A DNA stretch of 64,000 nucleotides from Streptomyces ambofaciens ATCC 23877 (lineage in GTDB: Bacteria; Actinomycetota; Actinomycetes; Streptomycetales; Streptomycetaceae): assembly GCF_001267885.1 (NCBI RefSeq), contig NZ_CP012382.1, forward strand, positions 1,302,001-1,366,000. The letters are read 5' to 3'. How positions within the stretch are numbered: the stretch's first letter is position 1; every line of letters begins with the position of its first letter. Below the pieces are notes generated by a model. The model was not told the origin of the DNA. It did not search any database and saw nothing but the letters and a program-made list of their open reading frames with translations. Below, piece by piece: positions 31,496 through 40,515 of this stretch. The translations under genes and the position numbers were made by a program.

Positions 31496-33022
31496 ATGGG
31501 TCTCTGCGTGGAAAGGGAGGCCGCCACGTCCCCCAACGACAACGGCCAGGAATCCGACGCCGCGGCGATCCGCCGCCACCCCGCCCTGTTCCGGGCCATC
31601 AGACGTCGGCAGAACCCGCGACTGCGCCGGTCGGACATCACCGTCACGGACGAGGCCGCGGTCAAGCGAGCCGTGAAGGCCGCCTCGCTGGGCAACGCCA
31701 TGGAGTGGTTCGACTTCGGCATCTACGCCTACCTGGCGGGCACCATCGGCCGGGTGTTCTTCCCGTCCGGAAGTGACACGGCGCAGCTGCTCTCCTCGTT
31801 CGCCACGTTCGCCGTGGCGTTCCTGGTGCGGCCGCTCGGCGGCATGGTCTTCGGCCCCATGGGTGACAAGATCGGCCGCAAGAAGGTGCTGGCCCTGACG
31901 ATGATCCTCATGGCGATCGGCACCGCCGCCATCGGGCTCATCCCCAGCTACGCCTCCATCGGCTTCTGGGCTCCCGTCCTGCTGATCCTGTTCCGTCTGC
32001 TCCAGGGCTTCTCGACCGGCGGCGAGTACGGCGGCGCCTCCACCTTCATCGCCGAGTACGCGCCCGACAAGCGGCGCGGGTTCTTCGGCAGCTTCCTGGA
32101 GCTGGGCACGCTGGCCGGGTACACCGGCGCCGCGAGCCTCGTGACCGCCCTGACGGCCTGGCTCGGCAGCGACACCATGGACGCCTGGGGCTGGCGCATC
32201 CCGTTCCTGGTCGCCGCGCCGCTCGGCATCGTCGGCATCTACCTGCGGCTGAAGCTGGACGACACGCCCGCGTTCCTGCAGCTGCAGGACTCCAACGTCC
32301 ACGTCTCGGACGCGGCGAACGCGGTGGAGACCACCGCGCGGGGCGACCTCGCGAAGATCTTCCGCACGCACTGGCGGGCGCTGGTCCTGTGCATCGCGCT
32401 CGTCGGCGCGTACAACATCACCGACTACATGCTGCTGTCGTACATGCCGACGTACCTGTCGGACGAGCTGCACTACAGCGAGAGCCACGGTCTGATGATC
32501 CTGGTGGCCACCATGGTGCTGCTGATGCTGATCATCAACCAGGTGGGCCGGCTGTCCGACCGCTTCGGCCGCAAGCCGCTGCTCATGACCGGCATGATCG
32601 GCTTCTTCGTCCTGTCCGCGCCGGCCTTCGTGCTGGTGCAGGACGGCAGTCTGCTCGCCGTCTCGGCCGGCATGCTGATGCTCGGCCTGTCCCTGGTGTG
32701 CCTGCTCGGCACCATGTCGGCGGCGCTCCCCGCGATGTTCCCGACGAACGTGCGCTACGGGTCCCTCTCGGTCGGCTACAACCTGTCGGCGTCCCTGTTC
32801 GGCGGCACGACGCCGCTGGTGATCACGGCGCTGATCGGCGTGACCGGCTCCGACATGATGCCCGCCTACTACGCGATGGCCGCGGCCCTGGTCGGCGTCG
32901 TGGCGGTGGCCTGCATGAAGGAGACCGCACAGCAGCCCCTGGAGGGTTCCCCGCCCTCGGTGCAGACCGACGAGGAGGCGGCGGAGCTGGTCGAGGCCCA
33001 GGCGCCGACGCCGAAGTTCTGA
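31496..33022 (+). CDS. ProP-like MFS metabolite:proton symporter
   Basis: 508 aa with 12 predicted membrane helices. Signatures: LGNAMEWFDFGIYAYLAGTIG at the first helix, FGPMGDKIGRKKVL (motif A), RLLQGFSTGGEYGGASTFIAEYAP and GRLSDRFGRKPLL. These place it among the osmoprotectant/dicarboxylate symporters related to ProP and ShiA. The N-terminus is uncertain: ATG at 31496 or GTG at 31508, since a GGGAGG lies inside the first codons rather than before them. The substrate (proline, betaine or an organic acid) cannot be told from sequence. Confidence 0.88.
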   Translation: MGLCVEREAATSPNDNGQESDAAAIRRHPALFRAIRRRQNPRLRRSDITVTDEAAVKRAVKAASLGNAMEWFDFGIYAYLAGTIGRVFFPSGSDTAQLLSSFATFAVAFLVRPLGGMVFGPMGDKIGRKKVLALTMILMAIGTAAIGLIPSYASIGFWAPVLLILFRLLQGFSTGGEYGGASTFIAEYAPDKRRGFFGSFLELGTLAGYTGAASLVTALTAWLGSDTMDAWGWRIPFLVAAPLGIVGIYLRLKLDDTPAFLQLQDSNVHVSDAANAVETTARGDLAKIFRTHWRALVLCIALVGAYNITDYMLLSYMPTYLSDELHYSESHGLMILVATMVLLMLIINQVGRLSDRFGRKPLLMTGMIGFFVLSAPAFVLVQDGSLLAVSAGMLMLGLSLVCLLGTMSAALPAMFPTNVRYGSLSVGYNLSASLFGGTTPLVITALIGVTGSDMMPAYYAMAAALVGVVAVACMKETAQQPLEGSPPSVQTDEEAAELVEAQAPTPKF

Positions 33023-33047
33023 GGACGGGTCACGGAAACGGCCGCGG

Positions 33048-33767
33048 TCAGCGGGTGGCGCGTACCGCCTCGCGGATCAGCTCGGCGACCTCCTTCGGGC
33101 GGGAGAGGGCGACGGCGTGGGACGCGCCCTCGATCTCGACGACGGTCGCGCCGGCCCGCTCGGCGCCGTAGCGCTCGACCTGCGGGTTGATCGCCCGGTC
33201 CGCGCCGGCCACGACCGCCCAGGCCGGCCTGGTCCTCCAGGCCGCGGCGGACGCCTTCTCCTCGAAGGCCGCCGCGGCCAGCGGACGCTGCGCCGCCGCG
33301 AGGGTGTGCGTGACGTCCTCGGGGACGTCGGCGGCGAAGATTTCGGGGAACGCGGACTCCTGGATGGTCACCTCGACGGCCGGTTCTCCACCGGGGCCGG
33401 GGTACGACCACTCCTTCAGGTTGCTCACCAGGGGGGAGAGCGGGAAACGGCCCTGCAGCTCGCCGAGGCTCTCGCCCTCCTCCAGTACGTAGGCGGCCAC
33501 GTAGACGAGGCCGACGACGTTGTCCGCGGTGCCGGCCACGGTGATCAGCGCACCGCCGTAGGAGTGCCCGGCCAGGACCACGGGACCGTCGATCTGAGCG
33601 ATGACGGAAGCGAGGTAGGAGGCGTCGTGGGACAGGCCGCGCAGCGGGTTCGGCGGGGCCAGGACGGGGATGCCCTCGCTCCGGAGTGCGGTGCTGACCC
33701 CGGACCAGCTCGCCGCGTCGGCGAACGCGCCGTGGACGAGGACGACGGTGGGGATGGGGGCGCTCAT
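33048..33767 (-). CDS. Alpha/beta hydrolase
   Basis: 239 aa. N-terminal TVVLVHGAFADAASWSGV (oxyanion loop), nucleophile Ser in LAGHSYGGALI, a C-terminal Asp (AGADRAINPQ) and His (EGASHAVALSRP). This is the common esterase-like branch seen throughout actinobacteria; natural substrates are unknown. It follows a second hydrolase on the same strand, separated by 21 bases, so the two probably form an operon. ATG start. Confidence 0.88.
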   Translation of the reverse strand: MSAPIPTVVLVHGAFADAASWSGVSTALRSEGIPVLAPPNPLRGLSHDASYLASVIAQIDGPVVLAGHSYGGALITVAGTADNVVGLVYVAAYVLEEGESLGELQGRFPLSPLVSNLKEWSYPGPGGEPAVEVTIQESAFPEIFAADVPEDVTHTLAAAQRPLAAAAFEEKASAAAWRTRPAWAVVAGADRAINPQVERYGAERAGATVVEIEGASHAVALSRPKEVAELIREAVRATR

Positions 33768-33788
33768 GGTGCTGTGTCTCCCGGCGTT

Positions 33789-34781
33789 TCAGGCGGTGTG
33801 CGGGTCGGCGTGCGCGGTGTGCAGGGCCGCGTGGAGGGTGCGGGCGGCCAGGGCGATCGCGGCGCCGGCGCCGTGGGTCTCGCGCAGGGCGTTCAGCATG
33901 ACGAAGTCGTGGATGACGCCCTGGAACCGCACGGCGGTCACCGCGACCCCTGCCTGGCGCAGCTTGTTCGCGTACGCCTCCCCCTCGTCGCGCAGCACGT
34001 CCGCCTCGGCGGTGACGACGAGCGCCGGCGGCAGGCCGGTCAGCTGCTCGGTGGTGGCGCGCAGCGGCGAGGCGGTGATCCGCGCCCGTTCGGCGGGGTC
34101 GGTCGTGTACTGGTCCCAGAACCACTGCATGCCGTCGCGGCGCAGGAAGTAGCCCTCGGCGAACTGGTGGTAGGAGGCAGTGTCGAAGGCGGCGTCGGTG
34201 ACCGGGTAGAACAGCACCTGCTGCACCAGGGGGACGTCGCCGCGTTCCTTGGCCATCAGGGTCAGCGCGGCGGCCATGTTGCCGCCGACGGAGTCACCGG
34301 CCACGGCCAGCCGCGAGCCGTCCAGGGCCGACGCCGCGCCCTCCTGGACGATCCAGCGGGCGACCGCGTAGTTCTGCTCGATCGCCACCGGGTAACGCGC
34401 CTCGGGCGAGAGGTCGTACTCGGGGAAGACGACGGCGGCCCGCGCGCCCACCGCGAGTTCGCGGACCAGGCGGTCGTGCGTGTGGGCGTTGCCGAAGACC
34501 CAGCCGGCGCCGTGGATGTACAGCACCACCGGGAGGGTGCCCTCGGCACCGGCCGGCCTGACGATCCGGGCGCGGACACTGCCCGTGGGACCGCCGGTGA
34601 CGGTGACCCATTCCTCGTCGACGGCGGGCAGCGCGATGTCACCCGACTGCACCTCGTCGACCGCCTTGCGGCCCTCGGAGGGCGGCAGTTCGAAGAGGTA
34701 CGGCGGGCGGGCGGTCGCCTCGGCGAAGGCCGCGGCCGCGGGCTCCAGCACCGGCTGGACGGGCTCGACGGTGTCCGGCAT
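33789..34781 (-). CDS. HSL-family alpha/beta hydrolase (esterase/acetyl hydrolase)
   Basis: 330 aa from the ATG at 34781, with AGGAG 7 bases upstream. Hormone-sensitive-lipase branch: oxyanion motif YIHGAGWVFG, nucleophile Ser in AGDSVGGNMAA, Asp in TAEADVLRDEG and His in FQGVIHDFVML. It cleaves short acyl esters. First gene of a two-hydrolase minus-strand unit. The true substrate is unknown. Confidence 0.9.
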   Translation of the reverse strand: MPDTVEPVQPVLEPAAAAFAEATARPPYLFELPPSEGRKAVDEVQSGDIALPAVDEEWVTVTGGPTGSVRARIVRPAGAEGTLPVVLYIHGAGWVFGNAHTHDRLVRELAVGARAAVVFPEYDLSPEARYPVAIEQNYAVARWIVQEGAASALDGSRLAVAGDSVGGNMAAALTLMAKERGDVPLVQQVLFYPVTDAAFDTASYHQFAEGYFLRRDGMQWFWDQYTTDPAERARITASPLRATTEQLTGLPPALVVTAEADVLRDEGEAYANKLRQAGVAVTAVRFQGVIHDFVMLNALRETHGAGAAIALAARTLHAALHTAHADPHTA

Positions 34782-34954
34782 GTTCAGTCTCCTGGTCGCT
34801 CTCGGTCCCCGTCGGCCGTGCCGGCGGGTGGGCGGCCCGGGCGGTGACTGGTGCCATGCCCGGGTGCCACGACGGCACGCTAGTGCGGGCGTGCGGTCCG
34901 GAATTGACCGCCGGTGCACCGTCCCTGTACCACCGGTGCCCGTCGCCGGCGTCC

Positions 34955-35299
34955 TCAGCGTCCGAGTTCGGCGTCCAGCCACGTGCGGACCTCGGGGGTC
35001 ACGGGGTCGGTGATGTCGTCGAAGTCGTGGTGCTTGGTGAGGTACTTGGCGACGTACGGGCAGACGGGCACGATGCGCAGTCCCAGGGCGCGCACGTCGG
35101 TGAGCGCCTGCCGGACCAACTGTCCGGCCAGGCCCTGCCCGGCGTAGGCGTCGTCGATCTCCGTGTGGAAGAAGACGCGCTGCTCGCCGCGGTCGCGGTA
35201 GGCCGTCAGGCCGGCCTGACGGCCGTCGACCAGGATCACGTAGCGGTGGCGGTCGTCGATCCGCTCGACGGCGGGTGCGGAGGAGGGCTGCTCGTTCAC
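34955..35299 (-). CDS. Small GNAT-type N-acetyltransferase (YjdJ-like)
   Basis: 114 aa from the GTG at 35299, with GAGAGGAA upstream. Fold of the minimal acetyltransferase family (Acetyltransf_CG): RYVILVDGRQAGLTAY, VFFHTEIDDAYAGQGLAGQLVRQAL (acetyl-CoA loop) and GLRIVPVCPYVAKYLTKHHDF. Family members are small and their acceptors are unknown. It follows the pirin gene by 23 bases on the same strand, so they are probably co-transcribed. Confidence 0.87.
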   Translation of the reverse strand: MNEQPSSAPAVERIDDRHRYVILVDGRQAGLTAYRDRGEQRVFFHTEIDDAYAGQGLAGQLVRQALTDVRALGLRIVPVCPYVAKYLTKHHDFDDITDPVTPEVRTWLDAELGR

Positions 35300-35322
35300 G
35301 GGGTTCCTCTCGTGGGTTCGGC

Positions 35323-36312
35323 TCAGCGGCGCGGCGGGTTGCCGCGTGGGGTCAGGGCCCCGTTGGGCAGGGCGGGAGCGGGCAGCCGGTCTCCGGGGTA
35401 TCCCTCGACGGCGCCGAAGCGGTCGGAGGCGTTCTGCCAGTCGGTGCGCGCCCGGACGATGTCCTCGTGGCTGCGGCCGATGAAGTTCCACCACATCACG
35501 ATCTCCTCGTCGAAGGGGGTGCCTCCGATCAGGACCGCCCGGGCCGGGGTGTCGGCCGCGTTGACGAGCGTCAGGGTGTCGCTCCCGGCGTCGAGGAAGC
35601 CGAGGTCGGCCGGGCGCAGCGGGGTGCCCGCCATGCCCACCTCGCCCCGGTCGACCAGAAGGCCGTGCTCGAAGGCGGGGTCGACGTCGAGCGTGACCGT
35701 GGCCCCCGGTGCGAGCGCGATCTCCGCGCCGAGGAGGGGCGAGAAGGTCGCCACGGGCGAGGTGGATCCGGCCAGGGAGCCCAGGAACACCCTGATCTCC
35801 GCGCCGTCCACGGACACGGGCTCCGGCACGTGGTGCTGGAAGTCCCGGGGGGCGTTCCGGTGCTCCCCCGGCAGCGCCACCCACAGTTGCACGCCGTGCA
35901 GGACGGTGGTCCGCGGGGTGGAGACCTCGGTGTGGCTGATGCCGTGGCCGCCGGTCATGAGGTTCAGCTCGCCGGGCCGGACGTGGGCATGGCTGCCGAG
36001 GCTGTCGCGGTGTTCGATCTCCCCGCTGAACAGCCAGCTCACCGTCTGCAGCCCGGTGTGCGGATGCGGGGCGACGTCCATGCCGCCGGTCCGTGCCACG
36101 TCGTCGGGACCGTAGTGGTCGGCGAAGCACCAGGCCCCGATCAGGGTCCGGGAGCGCTGGGGCAGGGTGCGGCGCACGGTCATGGCGCGCGGGCCGCCCA
36201 GGGGAACGTCGCGCGGCGCGAGGACCTCGACGCGCGGGGCGGTGTCCGGCGGGCCCGCGTCGGCGGCCGGTCCGCACCGCACCGCGACGGGGTTCGTCTC
36301 GACGTTGCTCAT
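35323..36312 (-). CDS. Pirin-family protein
   Basis: 329 aa. Bicupin with the iron-binding His in MDVAPHPHTGLQTVSWLF, then SHAHVRPGELNLMTGGHGISHTE, and the pirin C-terminal domain GTPFDEEIVMWWNFIGRSHEDI. CAGGAGG precedes the ATG. Bacterial pirins act as quercetinase-like dioxygenases or as regulators of central metabolism; which applies here is open. Divergent from the AhpD-like gene across a short AT-rich region with a direct repeat. Confidence 0.92.
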   Translation of the reverse strand: MSNVETNPVAVRCGPAADAGPPDTAPRVEVLAPRDVPLGGPRAMTVRRTLPQRSRTLIGAWCFADHYGPDDVARTGGMDVAPHPHTGLQTVSWLFSGEIEHRDSLGSHAHVRPGELNLMTGGHGISHTEVSTPRTTVLHGVQLWVALPGEHRNAPRDFQHHVPEPVSVDGAEIRVFLGSLAGSTSPVATFSPLLGAEIALAPGATVTLDVDPAFEHGLLVDRGEVGMAGTPLRPADLGFLDAGSDTLTLVNAADTPARAVLIGGTPFDEEIVMWWNFIGRSHEDIVRARTDWQNASDRFGAVEGYPGDRLPAPALPNGALTPRGNPPRR

Positions 36313-36338
36313 CGGCAGCCTCCTGCGCCCGTCATGAT

Positions 36339-36355
36339 AGTTTCAACTTCAACAA
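36339..36355. promoter_or_regulatory. AT-rich direct repeat between pirin and AhpD-like genes
   Basis: TTTCAAC (36341-36347) followed at once by TTCAAC, in one of the few AT-rich spots of the region. Similar TTCAA-type repeats are bound by redox-sensing MarR or HxlR proteins; no such gene is adjacent. Confidence 0.35.
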
Positions 36356-36400
36356 TATGCCGTGATCATAGACGGCCGCGGCCTCACGAAGGAGCGTCGG

Positions 36401-36883
36401 GTGACCACTCCCGCCCAGGAATCCGCCGCCCCGCGGATCTACATCGACAAGCGGAGCCCGGCGGCGTACCGCGCCCTCGTCCAGACCGCCGAGGCGGTCC
36501 GCGCCGTCACCGCCGAGGCGGGTCTCGACCGGACCCTCGCCGAACTCGTCAACCTGCGCGTCTCCCAGCTCAACGGCTGCGCCTACTGCCTGGACGTGCA
36601 CACCCGGGCCGCCCGGCGACTCGGGGAGACTCCGCGGCGTCTGGCCGTGCTGGCCGCCTGGCGGGACACCGAACTCTTCACCCCGGTGGAGCGGGCCGCC
36701 CTCGCCCTGGCGGAGGCGACCACCGCGCCCGCCGACACCGCCGCGCGGGACGCCGCCCACGCCGCCGCCCGGGAGCACCTGACGGACGACCAGATCTCCG
36801 CGGTGATCTGGGTGGCGGTCACCATCAACGCGTTCAACCGGGTCTCGGTCATGAGCAGGCACCCGGTACGGGCCGACCGGTGA
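36401..36883 (+). CDS. AhpD-like carboxymuconolactone decarboxylase family protein
   Basis: 160 aa from the GTG at 36401, with AAGGAG 7 bases upstream; the frame opens at 36362 without a ribosome site. The redox motif is in LNGCAYCLDVHTRAARRLGE (CxxC followed by His), typical of alkylhydroperoxidase D-like proteins. It is probably a peroxidase or reductase of small peroxides. Divergent from pirin, and its stop overlaps the start of the large XRE-NB-ARC regulator by 4 bases, which is unusual for this family. Confidence 0.9.
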   Translation: MTTPAQESAAPRIYIDKRSPAAYRALVQTAEAVRAVTAEAGLDRTLAELVNLRVSQLNGCAYCLDVHTRAARRLGETPRRLAVLAAWRDTELFTPVERAALALAEATTAPADTAARDAAHAAAREHLTDDQISAVIWVAVTINAFNRVSVMSRHPVRADR

Positions 36884-39273
36884 CGACGGGCACCGCACCG
36901 GACGCCGCCGCTCACGCTCCGAAGGAGACGGAGCCACCGACCTGGAGGACGGGGTCGACCGACGAGCAGGCGGCTTTCGGACCGCTGCTGAGGAGTCTGC
37001 GGCTGGCGGCGTCCCTGACCATCGAGGGCCTGGCCGAGGCGTCGGGCGTCAGCGTACGGGGCATCGGCGACCTGGAACGCGGGCGGCGGGCGGCTCCGCA
37101 GCGCCGCACGGTGGCGGCCATCGCCGACGGCCTGGGGCTGGGTCCCGCGGACCGGGACCGGCTGCTCGCCGTGGCCCGCGCCGGACGCACCCCCGTCTAC
37201 AGCCCGGCGGGGATACGGGCCTTCCCGCGCGGCATCGACGACTTCGTCGGCCGGGAGGCGGAACTCGACCGGCTCTCGCTGCTCGCGGACCGGGCCGTGG
37301 CGCGCGGAGCCGAGGCAGACGGGGGGACGGCCGGCACCGCGGTCGTCGTGGCCGTGTCCGGCCCGCCCGGCACGGGGAAGACGACCCTCGCCCTGCACGG
37401 CGCCCGCCGGCTCGCCGAGCGCTTCCCGGACGGGCAGCTGCTGGTGGACCTGCGCGGAACGGACGACGATCCGCCCGACGCGGCCGAACTGACGCTCGGC
37501 GTGCTGAAGGCCCTCGGAGTTCCCGACCGGGACCTCGCGAAGGCGGGTGCGCAGGACCGCCCCGCCCTGTACCGGCGGGCGCTGGCCGAACGGCGCTGCC
37601 TCCTGGTGCTGGACAACGCCCGGGACGAGGCCCAGGTACGCCCCCTGCTGCCGGGTGCCGGCGCCACGATGGTGCTGGTGACCAGTCGGCGCATGCTGAC
37701 CGGCCTGGACGACGTCCGCCGGCTGCCCCTCGGGGAGCTGAGCCCCGAGGAGGCCGCCGCGTTCCTGACCGCCCTGGTCGGATCGGACCGGGCCGCCGCC
37801 GATCCGGTGGCCGTCGACGACGTCACCCGGCGCTGCGGACACCTGCCGCTGGCGCTGCGGGTGGCGGGCAACTGGCTGGCCACCCGCACCGGCTGGACGG
37901 TGCGCCGCCTCGCCGACCGCCTCGCCCGCGAGGAACGGCGCCTGGACGCCCTGACCGCCGGTGACGTACGCGTGACGACCGCCTTCGACCTGTCCTACCG
38001 TCAGCTCACCCCGACCGCCGCCCGGCTCTTCCGGCGGCTCGCGCTGGTCCCGGGCCCGGACGTCCGGGCCCCCTGCGCGGCCCGGCTGACCGGCCAGGAG
38101 CTCTTCGACGCCGAGGACACCCTGGAGGAGCTGGTGGAGGCGGGGCTGCTCGGCACGGACGGGGACCGGTACCGCCCGCACGACCTGCTGCGCCTGTACG
38201 CCCGTACCCGGCTGACCGAGGAGGAGCGCGCCGAGGACGTCGAGGCCGCCCGCGCCGCGATGTACCGCTGGCTGCTGGAGACGGCGGTCGTCGCGGGCCG
38301 CTGGTACGAGCCGGGTCACGGAGCTCCCCCCGCGTCCTGGCAGGGGACGGTCGACCTCTCCAGCGCCGCGCTCGCCCGCGAGTGGCTGCAGGCCGAGGGC
38401 GCCAACTGGCTCGCCGCCCTGCGTGCCGCGGCACAGGCCGGTGAGCACGCCACCGTGGTGGAGGTGGCCGAGTCCCTGCACTGGTTCTCCGATCAGTGGA
38501 TCTTCTGGGGGCACTGGCCGGAGGTCTTCGCCACCGCCGCCCGGTCGGCCCGCGCGCTGGACGACCCGCTGCTGGAGGCGACCCAGCTCAACTACCACGC
38601 CTGGGCCGTCCTGCTGTGCGAGGGCCGACCCCGCGACAGCCTCCCCCTGTCCGCCCGGGCCCTGGCCGCCGCCGAACGCGCCGAGGACCCGGCCCAGCAG
38701 GCCTGGGCCCACCAGTACCAGGGCTGGGCGTACCGTCTGCTCGGCGAGTCCGAGGCCGCCCTCGTCCACAACCGGCGGGCGGCCGAACTGTTCGGGGCCG
38801 CCGGTGATCTGCTCGGGAGCCTCCAGAGCATGCACACCCACGCCCTGGTCCTGGAGGGACAGAATCGCACCGAGGAGGCTCTCGTCTCCTACCGGCGCAC
38901 CCTGGACCACCTGACCGAGGTCGAAGACCGCGTCGAGCCGCACGCCGCCGCGATGACCCGCCTCGGCCTGCACTCGGGCCTCGGTTGCTGCTACGCACGC
39001 CTGGGCCGGTGGCAGGAGGCCGTCGATCATCTGCGCACCGCCGTCGGCATCTGCCGGTCCGGGGGCAACACCGCGCTGGAGAGCCGTCAGCTCACCCTGC
39101 TCGGCGACGCCCTGCTGAGCGCCGGTCGGCCGGCCGAGGCGCGTGCGGCCTTCGACCGGTGTGCCGGACTCGGCCCGGACGCCGACCCTCGGCGGGTCGC
39201 CCTCGCCAGGGAACGACTCGCCCGTGTCGACGCCGATCCGGGCACCGCCGCCCCGCCGTCTCCTCGACCGTAG
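36880..39273 (+). CDS. XRE - NB-ARC - TPR signal-transducing regulator (STAND type)
   Basis: 797 aa, GTG start overlapping the AhpD-like stop. HTH at about 34-87 (LAASLTIEGLAEASGVSVRGIGDLERGRR). NB-ARC ATPase with Walker A GPPGTGKTT at 161-169, Walker B in RCLLVLDNARDE, sensor TSRR and the GLPL-type HLPLALRVAGNWLA. Then a winged-helix region (AFDLSYRQLTPTAARLFRRLAL) and TPR-like helices to the end (AWAHQYQGWAYRLLGESEAAL). Such proteins are thought to stay closed until a signal binds the TPRs. Unlike AfsR it has an XRE rather than a SARP DNA-binding domain. Confidence 0.9.
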   Translation: MTTGTAPDAAAHAPKETEPPTWRTGSTDEQAAFGPLLRSLRLAASLTIEGLAEASGVSVRGIGDLERGRRAAPQRRTVAAIADGLGLGPADRDRLLAVARAGRTPVYSPAGIRAFPRGIDDFVGREAELDRLSLLADRAVARGAEADGGTAGTAVVVAVSGPPGTGKTTLALHGARRLAERFPDGQLLVDLRGTDDDPPDAAELTLGVLKALGVPDRDLAKAGAQDRPALYRRALAERRCLLVLDNARDEAQVRPLLPGAGATMVLVTSRRMLTGLDDVRRLPLGELSPEEAAAFLTALVGSDRAAADPVAVDDVTRRCGHLPLALRVAGNWLATRTGWTVRRLADRLAREERRLDALTAGDVRVTTAFDLSYRQLTPTAARLFRRLALVPGPDVRAPCAARLTGQELFDAEDTLEELVEAGLLGTDGDRYRPHDLLRLYARTRLTEEERAEDVEAARAAMYRWLLETAVVAGRWYEPGHGAPPASWQGTVDLSSAALAREWLQAEGANWLAALRAAAQAGEHATVVEVAESLHWFSDQWIFWGHWPEVFATAARSARALDDPLLEATQLNYHAWAVLLCEGRPRDSLPLSARALAAAERAEDPAQQAWAHQYQGWAYRLLGESEAALVHNRRAAELFGAAGDLLGSLQSMHTHALVLEGQNRTEEALVSYRRTLDHLTEVEDRVEPHAAAMTRLGLHSGLGCCYARLGRWQEAVDHLRTAVGICRSGGNTALESRQLTLLGDALLSAGRPAEARAAFDRCAGLGPDADPRRVALARERLARVDADPGTAAPPSPRP

Positions 39274-39448
39274 TGCCCGGCGGGCCGGGCGGCTTGCCGC
39301 CGCGTGCACCGCCCTGTTCTCCCAGCGCCCTCCGGGCTGCCGGCGGTCGGCGGCTGGCGGCGACGCGCACTCTGCCTGCTTTCTGCCTGGCGTCGAGCCG
39401 ACGGCCCCGCTTGGCTGATCACCACGGGGAACGGAGAGGAGAACGCGC

Positions 39449-40465
39449 GTGGTCCTGATGCCGACGACCGAGTCGATCGTTGAGCGCGACCCGCTCGGCC
39501 ACTGGCAGGAGGCCGTGAGCAGAGCCCTGGTCCCGTCACACGTCACCGGGCGCGACGGCCGTCCCCCCGGGGGCCGGATCACCGCGGCCTCCCTGGGAGC
39601 CGTGCGGCTGTGCGCGGTCGAGGGCGACGCGCAGCGCCTGACGCGCACCTCGGCCCACATCGCCCACGCGCGCGGTGCCTCGGAGGCGTTCCTGGTGATC
39701 GGCGTGCTGACGTCCGGCACGGCCACCCTGATGCAGGACGGCCGGCACGCGAGCGTGGACGAGGGGGACCTGATGTTCTACGACACGTCCCGACCGTACG
39801 CGGTGGACCATCCGGGGCGGTTCGCGTGCAGTCTCGTGCTCCTCCCCCGTGGTGCGCTGCTCCTGCCGGACGAACAGGTCCGCCGGGTCACCGGCAGCGC
39901 CGTCACGGCGTCGCGGGGCGTGGCCGCCGTGCTCGCGCCCTTCCTGGCCTCCCTGGTCTCCTCGGCCCCGGCGTGCCCGCCGGCCGTCGCGGCCCACCTG
40001 GCCGCCGCGGTCGTCGACCTCGCCACCACGCTGGTGGCCGACCGGACCGCACACGCCCTGCCGGGGCCGGACACCGGGCGCGAGCGGCTGGTGCGGTGCA
40101 TCCGCGAGCACATCGACCACCACCTGCCGGACCCCGCCCTGTCCCCGCAGTCGGTCGCGCGCGCGCACCACATCTCCGTGCGCTACCTGCACCGGCTCTT
40201 CGAGGAGGAGGGCGTCACCGTGCGGCGGCTCATCCAGCGGCGCCGACTGGAGGAGAGCGCCCGGGAACTGGCACGCGGCGGCACGACGGCGCCCACCGTG
40301 GCGTCGGTCGCCCGGCGGTGGGGATTCGTCAGCCCCGCCCACTTCAGCCGCGCGTTCCGCGGTCTCTACGGCCACTCGCCCCGCGAGTGGCGCGGCCTCC
40401 GGACGGCCCACGCGGGGGACGCCGGTCGGGGGGCTCGTCCGGCGCCCGGGATATCCGTAGGCTGA
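39449..40465 (+). CDS. AraC-family transcriptional regulator
   Basis: 338 aa, GTG start preceded by GAGAGGAG. The N-terminal AraC_binding_2-type domain (FLVIGVLTSGTATLMQDGRH ... GDLMFYDTSRPYAVDHPG) and a C-terminal double HTH (CIREHIDHHLPDPALSPQSVARAHHISVRYLHRLFEEEGVTV and VASVARRWGFVSPAHFSRAFRGLYGHSPREWR) are both complete. The effector and targets are unknown; the neighbours (PlsC, epimerase) do not suggest one. Confidence 0.9.
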   Translation: MVLMPTTESIVERDPLGHWQEAVSRALVPSHVTGRDGRPPGGRITAASLGAVRLCAVEGDAQRLTRTSAHIAHARGASEAFLVIGVLTSGTATLMQDGRHASVDEGDLMFYDTSRPYAVDHPGRFACSLVLLPRGALLLPDEQVRRVTGSAVTASRGVAAVLAPFLASLVSSAPACPPAVAAHLAAAVVDLATTLVADRTAHALPGPDTGRERLVRCIREHIDHHLPDPALSPQSVARAHHISVRYLHRLFEEEGVTVRRLIQRRRLEESARELARGGTTAPTVASVARRWGFVSPAHFSRAFRGLYGHSPREWRGLRTAHAGDAGRGARPAPGISVG

Positions 40466-40515
40466 CCTGGGAAGACGCTGCCGCGAGACCGACCGGGCGG
40501 AATGAAGGGCGAGTC

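Noticed and set aside
39274..39448. Small gene between the NB-ARC regulator and the AraC gene
   Set aside because: No frame with a plausible start and composition; only leader sequence of the AraC gene is seen.
36583..39726. 1047-codon minus-strand frame opposite the NB-ARC regulator
   Set aside because: Mirror of the third-position GC bias of the real plus-strand gene, which has clear Walker and HTH motifs; the reverse product is Arg/Gly/Pro-rich without domains.
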